Source: Streptomyces nojiriensis (GTDB taxonomy: Bacteria > Actinomycetota > Actinomycetes > Streptomycetales > Streptomycetaceae). Taken from it: a stretch of DNA of 64,000 nucleotides. A program made the translations under genes and the position numbers. Under the pieces are notes generated by a model. The model made no database searches, had not been told where the DNA came from, and was given only the letters and a program-made list of their open reading frames with translations. The DNA lies in the NCBI RefSeq assembly GCF_017639205.1, contig NZ_CP071139.1, positions 1,364,001-1,428,000 of the forward strand, in the 5' to 3' direction. Positions 21,301 through 28,641 of the stretch are shown here, piece by piece; the first letter of the stretch is position 1, and every line of letters starts with the position of its first letter.

Positions 21301-21748
21301 CCCCGTCCGCCCACGAGCCGGGCCCCCACTCCCCGTAGGCGTCTCCCCGCCACAGGCCGAGCGCCTCGTCCAACAGCGGACCGGCCTCGGCGCAGGACAC
21401 CGCCCTGGCGCGGCGCACCGCCGATTCGAAGCGCCACGCGTCCACGGCGTCGTCGTCAAGCCGCAGCGCGTACCCCTCCGGACTGCTGACAAGGATCCGG
21501 GACGGGGTACGGGCGGGCCGGTCCGGCTCCAGGATGCCGCGAAGGTTGGAGACGTAGGAGTGCAGAGAGGTGGTGGGCTTGGCAGGCGTCCGCTGCGTCC
21601 AGAGCACGTCGACGAGCCGGTCGACCGGGACATTTCGACCCCGGGCCGAAAGGAGGATTCCCAGGACGGTCCGCGCATGTCGGCGCCCGACCGTCACCGG
21701 CCGCCCGCCGACCCGGACATCGAGCGGCCCGAGAACTCCCACCTCCAT
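18344..21748 (-). CDS. AfsR/SARP-LAL-type large ATP-binding regulator
   Basis: The 1134-residue protein begins with an OmpR-type winged helix (VGVLGPLDVRVGGRPVTVG ... PTTSLHSYVSNLRGIL, residues 1-95) and a bacterial transcriptional activation domain (~100-245). This is the SARP pair that binds direct repeats near promoters of specialised-metabolism genes. An STAND/AAA ATPase follows with Walker A GEGGAGKTALLARF (near 330) and Walker B AVIIDDVHEADEE. The long C-terminal helical region has TPR-like character (ERAVGLLGALLRAHVR, DLYGQVRERLIRHNAP). There is no clear C-terminal LuxR domain. Two adjacent ATGs (21751, 21748) are possible starts. The neighbours are not a recognisable biosynthetic cluster, so it may act elsewhere. 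Confidence 0.88.
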   Translation of the reverse strand: MEVGVLGPLDVRVGGRPVTVGRRHARTVLGILLSARGRNVPVDRLVDVLWTQRTPAKPTTSLHSYVSNLRGILEPDRPARTPSRILVSSPEGYALRLDDDAVDAWRFESAVRRARAVSCAEAGPLLDEALGLWRGDAYGEWGPGSWADGEIARLDELLLMAHELAMASSLGAGRPHEVVPTAEAHVRRHPLREEGWRLLALSLWATGRQGDALAALRRAAAVCAEELGLDLGARLVELERAILRSDLDVLSAAVPAPATPSTSIAVVERPSPRAVPVVGVTGAPGVPAAVGSGAAPASPAPFVGRHRELEVLEQAAGAGLGGGAVALVAGEGGAGKTALLARFADSLRARGWTVVAGRCPDDAGVPAAWAWTEALGELARLLPPEHVGPLSTLIDPLGATVPPHGDATAGRFRLHTAFARWLASAAASCPLAVIIDDVHEADEETLALLGRAAGVQGVPLLVVAAYRQGHADSRLAPTMAALARRDPFRVVLTGLDVTEVRTLVRSLCGREVDAEVVAVLAERTGGNPFFVGESARLLTAGGDDAAQAVARVPDGIRDVVRQRLARLPQEAADVVRLAAVAGSETHVAVLREASGLSPAAVVGTLELCIADGLLTERAPGHVSFTHPLLRDTVYGDLTGLRRGLLHGRLADTLASLRPDDLPALAVHFTRSGDPAKARQAVAFALRAAELAEHRYAHDVSVDLLQQALEAAELIPAGADERAERAVGLLGALLRAHVRAGSGDAAIVTRHRALEVAERAGREDLAVAAFTAWTEPTPWLTRSHQGVDLHVVDTLDRLTVRPGLEPADLARLLQARVDELPEDTDGRAREAAEQQLGLARGAGDPNLLAAALTTMTKLLPHETQAARCIPVVAELRALTKRHDLPAHRWVCEQVDAMISAIGNDAEAVERHARLGLAVARRYRMPEAEAASLSTLAMLAHARGHFAQAEDLYGQVRERLIRHNAPRAADLHARGLITIRLSQGRVAEIEPLARTVAAAWGTRGGEALALVLALQGRFEEARAVRFDPDPVKDHFYGVRLGARARLACLLGDTEAAAALVPLLHAVRNQLGSAATTAFCTRPLALALGELHALLGDVAAARSAFREGGEVAAMWGSEYGEAAAAEGIRSLARAHAV

Positions 21749-22098
21749 CATGATCGGCCAAATGTACCAACGGCCGCGCCTCGGATCGCGTCTGCACCCA
21801 ACACGCCGACGTATGCCAGGAAGGGAACAGCCGGACGCAATCAGTGGCAGGACCGTACGGTCCGGGTGGTGGCTCCATGACAGGTCACGAGGGCGGCTGC
21901 GGAAGCCGTCGTACGGTGCTCGCGAATGAGGACGTGGTGGGAGGCGGGCGGGCTGATGAAGGCCCGGACCCGTCTCGCGCTCGCCCGGCCTGAACCCGAG
22001 CCGGGCGCCGCCCCGCAACGCCGGAGTTCACCTTGCGGCACCTGCGGCCTTGAGAGCCGGCCCGGGGTGCCGGCCTGGGCTTTCCTGCAACCACCGCA
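21749..22098. other. Intergenic stretch, no gene seen
   Basis: About 350 bases between the SARP-type regulator and the end of the first DUF2267 gene, both on the minus strand. It should contain the promoter of the regulator. I see no supported gene, RNA or strong hairpin. Confidence 0.4.
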
Positions 22099-22542
22099 TC
22101 ACACTGCGGGCTGTGGCTGGCGAAGTTCGGCCTGGCCGAAGAGGAGTGCGTAGCCGGTGGGGAGTTGGTGGAGGACGCGGGTGAGGAGGTCGGGGCCGGT
22201 GAGGCGGGTGACGACGGCGAGTACGGCGCCGGTGTCCCAGCGGGCAACGGCCGGGCTGGTGCCGGCGCGGGCGGCCATGTCCTTGATGAAGCTCCAGCCG
22301 GTGAGCCGTTCGGTGGCGGGGATCTGGGCGGTCAGGGCCAGGGCGGCTTCGACGGGCAGGGCCTGGGCGAGGTCGAGGCGTTCGTCTCCGACGAGCTGGC
22401 GGCCGAGGGCGGCCAGGACGGTGCGGACGGCTTCTTCTGCGCGTTCGCGGGTGGGGTAGGCGCCTTCGTAGCGCACGCGTTCCAGCATCTGGTCGAACGT
22501 CATGGCGGGGTGGGCCTGGTGCGGTCGAGGCTGGTCGTACAT
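22099..22542 (-). CDS. DUF2267 domain protein
   Basis: The 147-residue protein matches the DUF2267 pattern: MTFDQMLERVRYEGAYPTRERAEEAVRTVLAALGRQLVGDERLDLAQALP near the start, then a second helical half with PTGYALLFGQAEL. DUF2267 proteins are small, all-helical, cytoplasmic and often found in stress loci; their function is not established. A ribosome site (GAAGGG) fits the ATG at 22542, though an internal ATG at 22503 is where the conserved part begins. It is the last gene of an hsp18-DUF2267-DUF2267 block, 58 bases after its paralogue. Confidence 0.8.
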   Translation of the reverse strand: MYDQPRPHQAHPAMTFDQMLERVRYEGAYPTRERAEEAVRTVLAALGRQLVGDERLDLAQALPVEAALALTAQIPATERLTGWSFIKDMAARAGTSPAVARWDTGAVLAVVTRLTGPDLLTRVLHQLPTGYALLFGQAELRQPQPAV

Positions 22543-22600
22543 GGTGCTGCGGTTGCCCTTCTCGTCGCTGGTTCGGTGTCCGGCCGGTGGTGTCGGCCGG

Positions 22601-22996
22601 TCAGGTGGGCTGGGGGTGGCCGAAGAGGAGGTCGTAGCCGGGCGGGAGCTGGAGCAGGACGTCCCGGATGAGGATGCCTCCGGCTGCGGCGGCCACGGTG
22701 GAGAGGACTGCGCCGATGTCCCACAGGGCCGTCGTCTCGGTGGCGCCTTCGATCCAGGCTGCGGTCGCGCGGACGAAGCGTTCGGGGGAGAGCGGCTCCG
22801 CGGCCTGCAGGGGGTTGAGGAGGATCAGGGCGTAGGTCTCGGGGAGCCGGGCGGCGAGCTCGGCCCGCACGGTGCCGACCAGGTGGGCGCCCAGCAGGGC
22901 GAGGACGACGCGGGCTGCGCGTTCGGCTTCTTCCCGGGTCCGGTACTCGCCGCGTTCCTGGACGTGGTCCAGGAACGCTTCCCGGCGCATCGACAT
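22601..22996 (-). CDS. DUF2267 domain protein (paralogue)
   Basis: The 131-residue protein is a second DUF2267 member: REAFLDHVQERGEYRTREEAERAARVVLALLGAHLVGTVRAELAARLPETYA and, near the end, LLQLPPGYDLLFGHPQPT. Its two halves line up with the downstream copy (LPTGYALLFGQAEL against LPPGYDLLFGHPQP), so the pair probably arose by tandem duplication and has diverged. It lies 105 bases after hsp18 on the same strand and is likely co-induced with it. Function is unknown. Confidence 0.8.
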   Translation of the reverse strand: MSMRREAFLDHVQERGEYRTREEAERAARVVLALLGAHLVGTVRAELAARLPETYALILLNPLQAAEPLSPERFVRATAAWIEGATETTALWDIGAVLSTVAAAAGGILIRDVLLQLPPGYDLLFGHPQPT

Positions 22997-23101
22997 CTCA
23001 CGTCACCTCCATGGGAGGGGTGAAAGGGGCCAAGGGGTGCGGAGGACGGGGTGCCGGAGGGGGATCGGGTTCCCCGTCCTCCGCCGCAGGTACCGGCCGG
23101 A

Positions 23102-23536
23102 TCAGCCGGAGATCTGCTTGCGGCCCGCCTCGCCGCCGATGGCGATCTTCCGAGGCTTGGCGCGCTCGGCGATCGGGATCCGCAGGGTCAGGACACCCGC
23201 GTCGTAGTCGGCCTCGATGCGCTCGGTGTCGAGCGTGTCGGCCAGCATGATCTGACGGGAGAAGACACCGAGAGGGCGCTCGGAGAGCTCCATCTGCACG
23301 CCGTCGGACTTCTCCACGGGCCGGCGCTCGGCCTTCACGGTCAGCATGTTCCGCTCGACGTCGATGTCGATCGCCTCGGTGCTCACACCGGGCAGGTCGA
23401 AGGCGATCACGTACACGTCGCCGTCGCGGTAGGCGTCCATCGGCATCACGGACGGCTTCGACCACGTGCCCGACGTACCCGAAAGCTGCTGGACGATCCG
23501 GTCCATCTCGCGGAACGGGTCGGTGCGCATCAACAT
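23102..23536 (-). CDS. hsp18: Small heat-shock protein Hsp20 (Hsp18-like)
   Basis: The 144-residue protein is an alpha-crystallin-type holdase. It has a short N-terminal arm ([18 protein letters not shown]), the crystallin domain ([33 protein letters not shown]) and the hallmark [23 protein letters not shown], with the IPI-like anchoring motif near the end. It binds unfolding proteins without ATP and passes them to DnaK/ClpB. A GGAGG ribosome site precedes the ATG. Upstream lie a good -35/-10 pair and two operators of the RheA type, with the rheA-like gene divergent, as published for Streptomyces albus hsp18. Confidence 0.95.
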   Translation of the reverse strand: MLMRTDPFREMDRIVQQLSGTSGTWSKPSVMPMDAYRDGDVYVIAFDLPGVSTEAIDIDVERNMLTVKAERRPVEKSDGVQMELSERPLGVFSRQIMLADTLDTERIEADYDAGVLTLRIPIAERAKPRKIAIGGEAGRKQISG

Positions 23537-23594
23537 CGCGAAACACCTCCAGTTGGTTCAGGCAGGAACTGCCAATGCGCTTCAACGTGCTTCC

Positions 23595-23623
23595 GTTGTA
23601 ACATGTCATCGAAACGATGACAA
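23595..23623 (-). promoter_or_regulatory. hsp18 promoter
   Basis: Read on the minus strand, TTGTCA (23623-23618) and TACAAC (23600-23595) are separated by 17 bases. This fits a vegetative-type promoter pointing into hsp18. The -35 box and most of the spacer lie inside the first inverted repeat, so a bound repressor would block polymerase. Confidence 0.6.
23604..23622. promoter_or_regulatory. RheA-type operator 1
   Basis: Perfect inverted repeat TGTCATC-N5-GATGACA. It is identical to the operator described for RheA, the thermosensing repressor of hsp18 in Streptomyces albus. It overlaps the predicted hsp18 promoter. Confidence 0.85.
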
Positions 23624-23629
23624 GCAAGC

Positions 23630-23648
23630 AGTCATCTGGAGGATGACA
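23630..23648. promoter_or_regulatory. RheA-type operator 2
   Basis: A second copy, AGTCATC-N5-GATGACA, with one changed outer base, centred 26 bases from the first and 17 bases before the rheA-like start codon. It could give autoregulation of rheA or cooperative binding with operator 1. Confidence 0.7.
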
Positions 23649-23664
23649 GACCACGGAGACCGCC

Positions 23665-24321
23665 ATGACCGAGGCCGCAGAGCCGACTGCACCCGTCACC
23701 TTCCTGGCCGCCGCCGCGGCACTGGAGACCATCAACCAGGCCGTCAAGGACGCGCAGCAAGCTTCCACAAGCACGTCGGCAGCGGCACCGGCCGCGGGCC
23801 CGCACCCGGCCCTGGCGGCGCTGCTGATGCTCCGCGAGGTCCGCGAGCAGCTCGTCGGCTGGGAAACCGGCCTGATCGAGAACGCCCGCGGCCAGGGCGC
23901 CAGCTGGGCCGACCTCGCCGGCCCCCTCGGAGTCGCCAGCCGCCAGGCCGCAGAACGCCGCTACCTCCGAAGGCGCCCCGGCAAAGCCGGAAGCACCAGC
24001 GAGGAACGCGTCCAGGCCACCCGCGACACCCGGGCCGCCGACCGCAGCGTGGACACCTGGGCCCGCGACAACGCCGCCGACCTGCGCCGCCTCGCCGGCC
24101 AGATCACCGCCCTGGCCGGCCTGCCCGCCGGCGCCGAAGGCGCCATAGACGACCTGGACCAGGCCCTCGCCCACAACGACACCGCCCGCCTCGTGCGCCC
24201 CCTGGCCGACACCCGGCCCCACCTGCGGCCCGAGGACGCCGAGCTCGCCGAGCGCATCGACGCCCTCACCCGCCACACCGACCAGCTTCGCCGGCACACC
24301 CACGACCAGCGCAGCCCGTGA
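23665..24321 (+). CDS. rheA: RheA-like Hsp18 repressor
   Basis: The 218-residue protein is divergent from hsp18 and separated from it only by the two operators. This is the arrangement of rheA in Streptomyces albus, whose product represses hsp18 at normal temperature and is itself the thermometer. The sequence holds a helix-turn-helix-like stretch near residues 75-105 (GASWADLAGPLGVASRQAAERRYLR), an alanine-rich N-terminal helix and a helical C-terminal half. Size and position agree with RheA. The call depends strongly on the operator match and gene order. Confidence 0.85.
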   Translation: MTEAAEPTAPVTFLAAAAALETINQAVKDAQQASTSTSAAAPAAGPHPALAALLMLREVREQLVGWETGLIENARGQGASWADLAGPLGVASRQAAERRYLRRRPGKAGSTSEERVQATRDTRAADRSVDTWARDNAADLRRLAGQITALAGLPAGAEGAIDDLDQALAHNDTARLVRPLADTRPHLRPEDAELAERIDALTRHTDQLRRHTHDQRSP

Positions 24322-24478
24322 TCCGCAATCGATACGGCACGGCCCCGGCCCGGACGTGAGTCACCGCCCGCTCTCCGGGCGCCTGCTCTGCCCTTGCGCG
24401 GCGGTCGCGACGGCCACGGGCTCCTGGTGGGCGCCCTGGCCGAGTGGACCCGCTGTCGGATCGGGGAGGTGGACGGGC

Positions 24479-24690
24479 ATGCGGCACCCGCGGAGGCCCG
24501 AGCCGCGCGACGGGGGCAAGGAGCGCAGCACGGTGGTCTTGGACGTGCGGGGCATGGTCCGGGCCACTCAGCAGAACACCGTCGCTGCCGTGCCGGGCCG
24601 CCGGCCGAGGGTGCTGGACGTCGAGGTGAACTCGGTCGCGCAGTCGGCCACGGTCGTCTTCGACCCCCGCCGGACAGCGGCAGGGCGGCG
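24479..24690 (+). pseudogene. Fragment of a heavy-metal P-type ATPase gene
   Basis: From an ATG at 24479 the frame reads through STVVLDVRGMVRATQQNTV and VLDVEVNSVAQSATVVFDP. This resembles the N-terminal HMA-like domain of some actinobacterial copper or metal-translocating P-type ATPases. After about 24690 the sequence turns into low-complexity Arg/Ala/Pro-rich text and none of the ATPase core (DKTGT, TGE, CPx) follows. The domain also lacks the CxxC metal site. It is most likely the 5' stump of a deleted gene. Confidence 0.45.
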
Positions 24691-25090
24691 ACGTCGCCAC
24701 CCTGCCCCAACAAGGGTCCCGGCATGGTCACGACCCGGGCAGCCACAGCAGCCTCAGGCGGCACGGGCCCGGGAGGCAGCTGCCCGCAGGCCTCGGCCGT
24801 CGGGGCCCTGGCGGGCGTGGGACGAGCTGGGGGCGGGAAGCCGGCGCTGGCGGACGTTCCACGAGGCCATCCGGACCGCGCCGGGCATGTGCGCCAGGCC
24901 CTGAGGGGCGGGCAGCATCCGTTCGCCGTCGCACTCGGGTGCGTGGCCTACGCTGTGCTGGAACTCGGCGCCCCCTCCCCGCCCGACGACCGCTTGGACC
25001 AAAATCCGGACCAGCTCACACCCAAGAGCCTTGCGCAGCGCCGTTTTCCCAGGTCAGCGTGGGTCGACTGCTGTACCACCAGGCGACCAA

Positions 25091-25156
25091 AAGGGCCTGG
25101 TCCTGCTGGCGGCCGTCGGCTTCGACCTCTACAACAAGCGCAAGGCCGGAGCCTGA
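25091..25156 (+). pseudogene. 3' stump of a sugar ABC transporter permease gene
   Basis: The last 21 codons before a TGA at 25154 read KGLVLLAAVGFDLYNKRKAG plus one alanine. This is the typical end of a ribose/xylose-type ABC permease: a final membrane helix followed by a short basic tail. No matching upstream part exists in this frame. It is a remnant only. Confidence 0.4.
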
Positions 25157-25181
25157 CGCTCTGGCAGTGGCCGCGCGTGCT

Positions 25182-26447
25182 TCACGGTCCGGGGGTCATG
25201 GTGGTCTGTTCGTCGGTGAGGCGGGCCCTCCAGTCACTGACGTATGCATCGGGTATGGAGGCCAGGCGGGCGATCTCCGCGTCCCCGCGTCCGTCGGACC
25301 AGGCCAGGATCCGCGTCACGGTGCGGTTACGTGCGGCTCGAAAGTCCTTGAGCATGATTTCGAGGCGTTCGACTTCCTCGCCCTCGTGGACAAGTTGCCG
25401 GTCAACGGCGGAGCGTTCCGCGCCGCGCAGCCGCCGGAGATGGGCGGTCAGGCCCGTCAGGGCCAGCCCGTGTTCGTGCGCGGCGTTTTGAAACGTTTCG
25501 GCCAGGGACACCAGCACGCAGTCGGGGACGTCGGCGAGGGTGGCTCCGAGGGGCTTGGCCGCCTCCCAGGTGTCCCGCCCGGCCTCCGTCGTCTCCAGCC
25601 AGACGCGGGCGTCTGTCGGAGTACGGTCGCCGCAGGCCCGTGCCCGGTGGGCGTACAGGGCGGCGCGGTGGCCGTAGAAGGTGAAGCCGTCCTCTATCTG
25701 CCGGTCGGCGTCGCGGCAGATCCGGCCCGGTACGCCGCCGTAGCCGTTCTGGGGGCTGTAGTCGGCGTAGGTGTCGAGTTCCGCGTCCGTGGCCAGGTCC
25801 CAGGAGGGGTCGCACAGCCCGGGGTTGGCGGCCAGGAAGGCGCCGACCTCGACGCGCCAGGCCGGGACCGGTGTGGTACGCGGTCTGGGCCAGAGGAGTT
25901 CCCCGGAGGGGTCGAAGGCGGGCGTCGCGGCCTGTTCGATGTCGTCCCATGCGGTGGCCGCCTCGGCCGACCACTCGAGCTCGCCGTCGGGCCCGATCCG
26001 GTGGATCGAGTCCACGAGCCGCTGCACGGCGGGCAGGACGCGCACCACGAGCGCGTGCAGTTCCTCGGCGTCGAAGAAGCGCCATGTACAGCCGCGCTGT
26101 TCGTCGTGGCTCAGGTGGCCGAGCAGCTGCACCATGATGCCGGGGGCGGGGACGTTCCCGTCTCCGAGTGCCCTGCGGGGGATGCCGGGGAGCCGGCTGC
26201 CAGGGGACTCCTGCGGGGCTCGCCAGTCGGTGTCGCCGAACCAGACGGCGCCGTCGCGAGCGTCCACCGCCAGCCACTGTTGGTAGCCGACTCCCGGGCC
26301 GTAACGCTGGTCCTGCTGTTCGGCGTTCTCGTCGTGCCATACGTACTCGGCCGGGGGCGGGTCCAGCTCTGCGGCCATGAAGCCGTCCTCGGGGCGGTAG
26401 CCGGTGAGGACGTGCGCCGTTCCCGGCACGCTGTCGGCTGCGGTCAT
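25182..26447 (-). CDS. Protein of unknown function, 421 residues
   Basis: I do not recognise the family. The protein is soluble and acidic, without a signal peptide. Its N-terminal half contains many Trp residues (GYQQWLAVDARDGAVWFGDTDWRAPQ). The middle has a possible motif GYGGVPGRICRDADRQIEDGF. The C-terminal ~100 residues are charged and helical and end in RTVTRILAWSDGRGDAEIARLASIPDAYVSDWRARL, which could be a degenerate helix-turn-helix. The ATG at 26447 has GAGAGGAAA upstream. It has its own promoter region with a palindrome at 26527-26545 and no co-transcribed partner. Confidence 0.6.
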   Translation of the reverse strand: MTAADSVPGTAHVLTGYRPEDGFMAAELDPPPAEYVWHDENAEQQDQRYGPGVGYQQWLAVDARDGAVWFGDTDWRAPQESPGSRLPGIPRRALGDGNVPAPGIMVQLLGHLSHDEQRGCTWRFFDAEELHALVVRVLPAVQRLVDSIHRIGPDGELEWSAEAATAWDDIEQAATPAFDPSGELLWPRPRTTPVPAWRVEVGAFLAANPGLCDPSWDLATDAELDTYADYSPQNGYGGVPGRICRDADRQIEDGFTFYGHRAALYAHRARACGDRTPTDARVWLETTEAGRDTWEAAKPLGATLADVPDCVLVSLAETFQNAAHEHGLALTGLTAHLRRLRGAERSAVDRQLVHEGEEVERLEIMLKDFRAARNRTVTRILAWSDGRGDAEIARLASIPDAYVSDWRARLTDEQTTMTPGP

Positions 26448-26526
26448 GAGGGGTTTCCTCTCGGTGGAACGTCAACCGCGGCAAACGTAGTGCGCCTGTC
26501 ACACAATAGTTTAACTTTCAGCCACA

Positions 26527-26545
26527 GTGTCCGGTAGTCGGACAC
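26527..26545. promoter_or_regulatory. Palindrome upstream of the 421-residue gene
   Basis: GTGTCCG-N5-CGGACAC is a perfect 7-base inverted repeat about 80 bases before the start of the minus-strand gene. The spacing suits an operator. The binding protein is not known. Confidence 0.4.
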
Positions 26546-26661
26546 GATGGGAAGTACGGCGTGCCGGTGAGGTCTACGCGCGTGCGACGGCCGTCAAGTT
26601 GGCCGCTTTTCGCGTTCCCCCACGATCCGTTCACCCGCTTGACCCCGGGACACCGTGCGCC

Positions 26662-27585
26662 TTACGCGAGCGCGGCCAACGCCTGGGCGGCGAGCATCTC
26701 CTCCAGGTCCAGGACGACGCGCGGGGCGTGCCGGGTGTCGATGCGGACGGCGTAGATGAAGCGCGTCAGCTGCGGCTCGGCCAAGGGGCGGGCCACCACC
26801 TGGGTGTGGGTGCGGGGCAGGGCGAGTCGCGGCATGACGGCCACGCACAGGCCCGCGGCCACGAACCCCAGCACGGTGTTGAAGTCGTCCCCCTCGTATT
26901 GCAGGCGGGCTTGGAAGCCGGGCGTGTTGGCCATCTGCGAGAGCAGTTCCAGGCGCAGCGCGGCCTCCGGAGCGGCGATCCACGTCTCGGAGGCGAGGCT
27001 GGCCAGGTCGATGACCTCCCGGTCGGCCAGGCGGTGGCGCGCCGGGACGACGGCCACCACCGGATCCCGTGCGACCAGCGTCCGGCGCAGCATCCGCGGC
27101 GGCGGGACGGGGATGAAGTCGTAGTCGTAGCTGAGCGCCAGGTCCATGTCCCCCCGCTTGAGCCGGTTGTAGCCGGCTTCGGGCTCCAGTTGGCTGAGGC
27201 TGACCTGCACGTGGGGGTAGGCCGCGTGGAGTCGGGCCAGCGCCTGCGGAACGATGCCGGTGGCGGCCGAGGCGAAGGCGCCGAGCCGGATCCGTCCGGC
27301 CGTCCCGGCGCGCATGGCGCCGAGTTCGACCGACGCCGCCGCCAGCGTGCTGCGGACGCCCTGCTCCGCGCCGAGGAGGACTTCGCCGGCCGGTGTGACG
27401 CGAACGGGTCGCCGCTCCAGCACCCTGAGGCCGGCGCGGCGTTCGAGTTCGGCGATCTGCTGGGAGACGGCGGGCGCGCTGTAACCGAGTTCGCGTGCGG
27501 CGGCGCTGAAGGAGCCGTGCCGCACGACGGCTTCGAGGGTGGCGAGCAGGCGGGGGTCGAGTCCGTGCACGGAGTTAAGGCTCAC
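26662..27585 (-). CDS. LysR-family transcriptional regulator
   Basis: At 307 residues it has the LysR layout. The winged helix-turn-helix lies near residues 10-70 (LLATLEAVVRHGSFSAAARELGYSAPAVSQQIAELERRAGLRVLERRP) and a periplasmic-binding-protein-like effector domain follows (~95-295, with GRIRLGAFASAATGIVPQAL). It is divergent from the gamma-glutamyl-GABA hydrolase gene across a 230-base gap with a 7-base inverted repeat. The classical LysR arrangement makes the downstream hydrolase/asparagine cluster the likely target. Effector unknown. Confidence 0.9.
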   Translation of the reverse strand: MSLNSVHGLDPRLLATLEAVVRHGSFSAAARELGYSAPAVSQQIAELERRAGLRVLERRPVRVTPAGEVLLGAEQGVRSTLAAASVELGAMRAGTAGRIRLGAFASAATGIVPQALARLHAAYPHVQVSLSQLEPEAGYNRLKRGDMDLALSYDYDFIPVPPPRMLRRTLVARDPVVAVVPARHRLADREVIDLASLASETWIAAPEAALRLELLSQMANTPGFQARLQYEGDDFNTVLGFVAAGLCVAVMPRLALPRTHTQVVARPLAEPQLTRFIYAVRIDTRHAPRVVLDLEEMLAAQALAALA

Positions 27586-27643
27586 TTATCTGTCGCGAAG
27601 ATCTGTTTTCTTGTGAATGGAGATGAACGCCAGCAGGATTCTT

Positions 27644-27667
27644 GCTTGCGGCCAAGAAAACGCAAGC
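27644..27667. promoter_or_regulatory. Inverted repeat between lysR and the hydrolase gene
   Basis: GCTTGCG-N10-CGCAAGC lies midway between the divergent genes, about 150 bases before the hydrolase ATG. It is a candidate LysR-type binding site; the T-N11-A core is not distinct enough to be sure. Confidence 0.35.
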
Positions 27668-27818
27668 CTGCGCTCCCGGACCGCCAACTCCCCTCCCCCG
27701 CCGTCCCGGTGGCCTCCGTCCGCACCGCCTCGCCACCCACCGCCGCCTGCCGTGGCGGTGGCGGCCGGCTCGACTCCGGCTGTCTACGGTCACCCCTCAT
27801 GCCCCGAAAGGAAGTGGT

Positions 27819-28610
27819 ATGACCCAGCCACCGCTCATCGGACTCACCACCTACCTCGCCCAAGCCCAGTGGGGTGAGTGGGACCTGCCCGCCGCAGTGC
27901 TGCCCGCGGCCTACGCGGACTGCGTCCGGGCGGCCGGCGGCCGCGCCGTACTGCTGCCGCCGGACGCGCCGGAGGCCGCGGCCGACGTCGTCGAGCGTCT
28001 GGACGCGATCCTCCTGGCGGGAGGCGAGGATCTGGATCCCGCCCTGTACGGAGCCGTGCCCCATCCGCGTACCGGGCCGCCGGTGCGCGAGCGCGACGCA
28101 TGGGAGCGGGCCGTGCTGACCGCCGGCCTCGCCCGCGACATACCCGTGCTCGGGGTGTGCCGGGGGATGCAGCTGATGAACGTACACGAGGGCGGCACCC
28201 TGATCCAGCACCTGCCCGACCGGGTGGGCCACGACGGCCACAACCCCCATCGGGGCCACTTCTGCTCCCACGCCGTGACCACCGTACCCGGGACACGGGT
28301 CGGCGCCCTGCTGCCGGGGACGCACCACGTTGCCACGCACCATCATCAGGCGGTGGACCGCCTCGGCGCGGGACTGGTCGTCGCCGCCCGTGCGGCGGAC
28401 GGCACCGTCGAGGCGATCGAGAGCACCCGGCACCGCTTCGCCGTGGGCGTCCAGTGGCACCCGGAGATGGGCGACGACGCGCCGGTCTTGCGGGCCCTGG
28501 TGGCTGCCGCGGGCTCCGCCGGAGGTACCGGTCCTGCACGGACGGCCGGACGGAACACGCGCACGGTGCGAAACGCGCCGGGCCGGACTTTCCCGGCACA
28601 GGTGCCTTGA
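27819..28610 (+). CDS. Gamma-glutamyl-gamma-aminobutyrate hydrolase family protein (class I amidotransferase-like)
   Basis: The 263-residue protein is a class I glutamine-amidotransferase-like hydrolase (peptidase C26). It shows the nucleophile elbow VLGVCRGMQLMN (Cys near 112), the oxyanion-region motif GGEDLDP, and the catalytic His/Glu in FAVGVQWHPEM. PuuD-type members split gamma-glutamyl-GABA in putrescine breakdown; others act on gamma-glutamyl-amines more widely. A GGAAG ribosome site fits the ATG at 27819. It leads the block that continues with the FadR-type regulator, permease, asparaginase and aspartase. So the substrate could be a gamma-glutamyl derivative of the same amino-acid pathway, which is inference. 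Confidence 0.85.
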   Translation: MTQPPLIGLTTYLAQAQWGEWDLPAAVLPAAYADCVRAAGGRAVLLPPDAPEAAADVVERLDAILLAGGEDLDPALYGAVPHPRTGPPVRERDAWERAVLTAGLARDIPVLGVCRGMQLMNVHEGGTLIQHLPDRVGHDGHNPHRGHFCSHAVTTVPGTRVGALLPGTHHVATHHHQAVDRLGAGLVVAARAADGTVEAIESTRHRFAVGVQWHPEMGDDAPVLRALVAAAGSAGGTGPARTAGRNTRTVRNAPGRTFPAQVP

Positions 28611-28641
28611 CACCCCGGGGCGGACCCCCCAGGATCACACC

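Larger units (their letters stand above)
24322..25181. other. Decayed region between rheA and the 421-residue gene
   Basis: About 860 bases carry no intact gene. Two fragments are recognisable and listed separately: a heavy-metal-ATPase N-terminal segment (24479-24690) and the last codons of a sugar ABC permease (25091-25156). The rest (24691-25090) looks like shuffled or eroded sequence. Confidence 0.5.
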
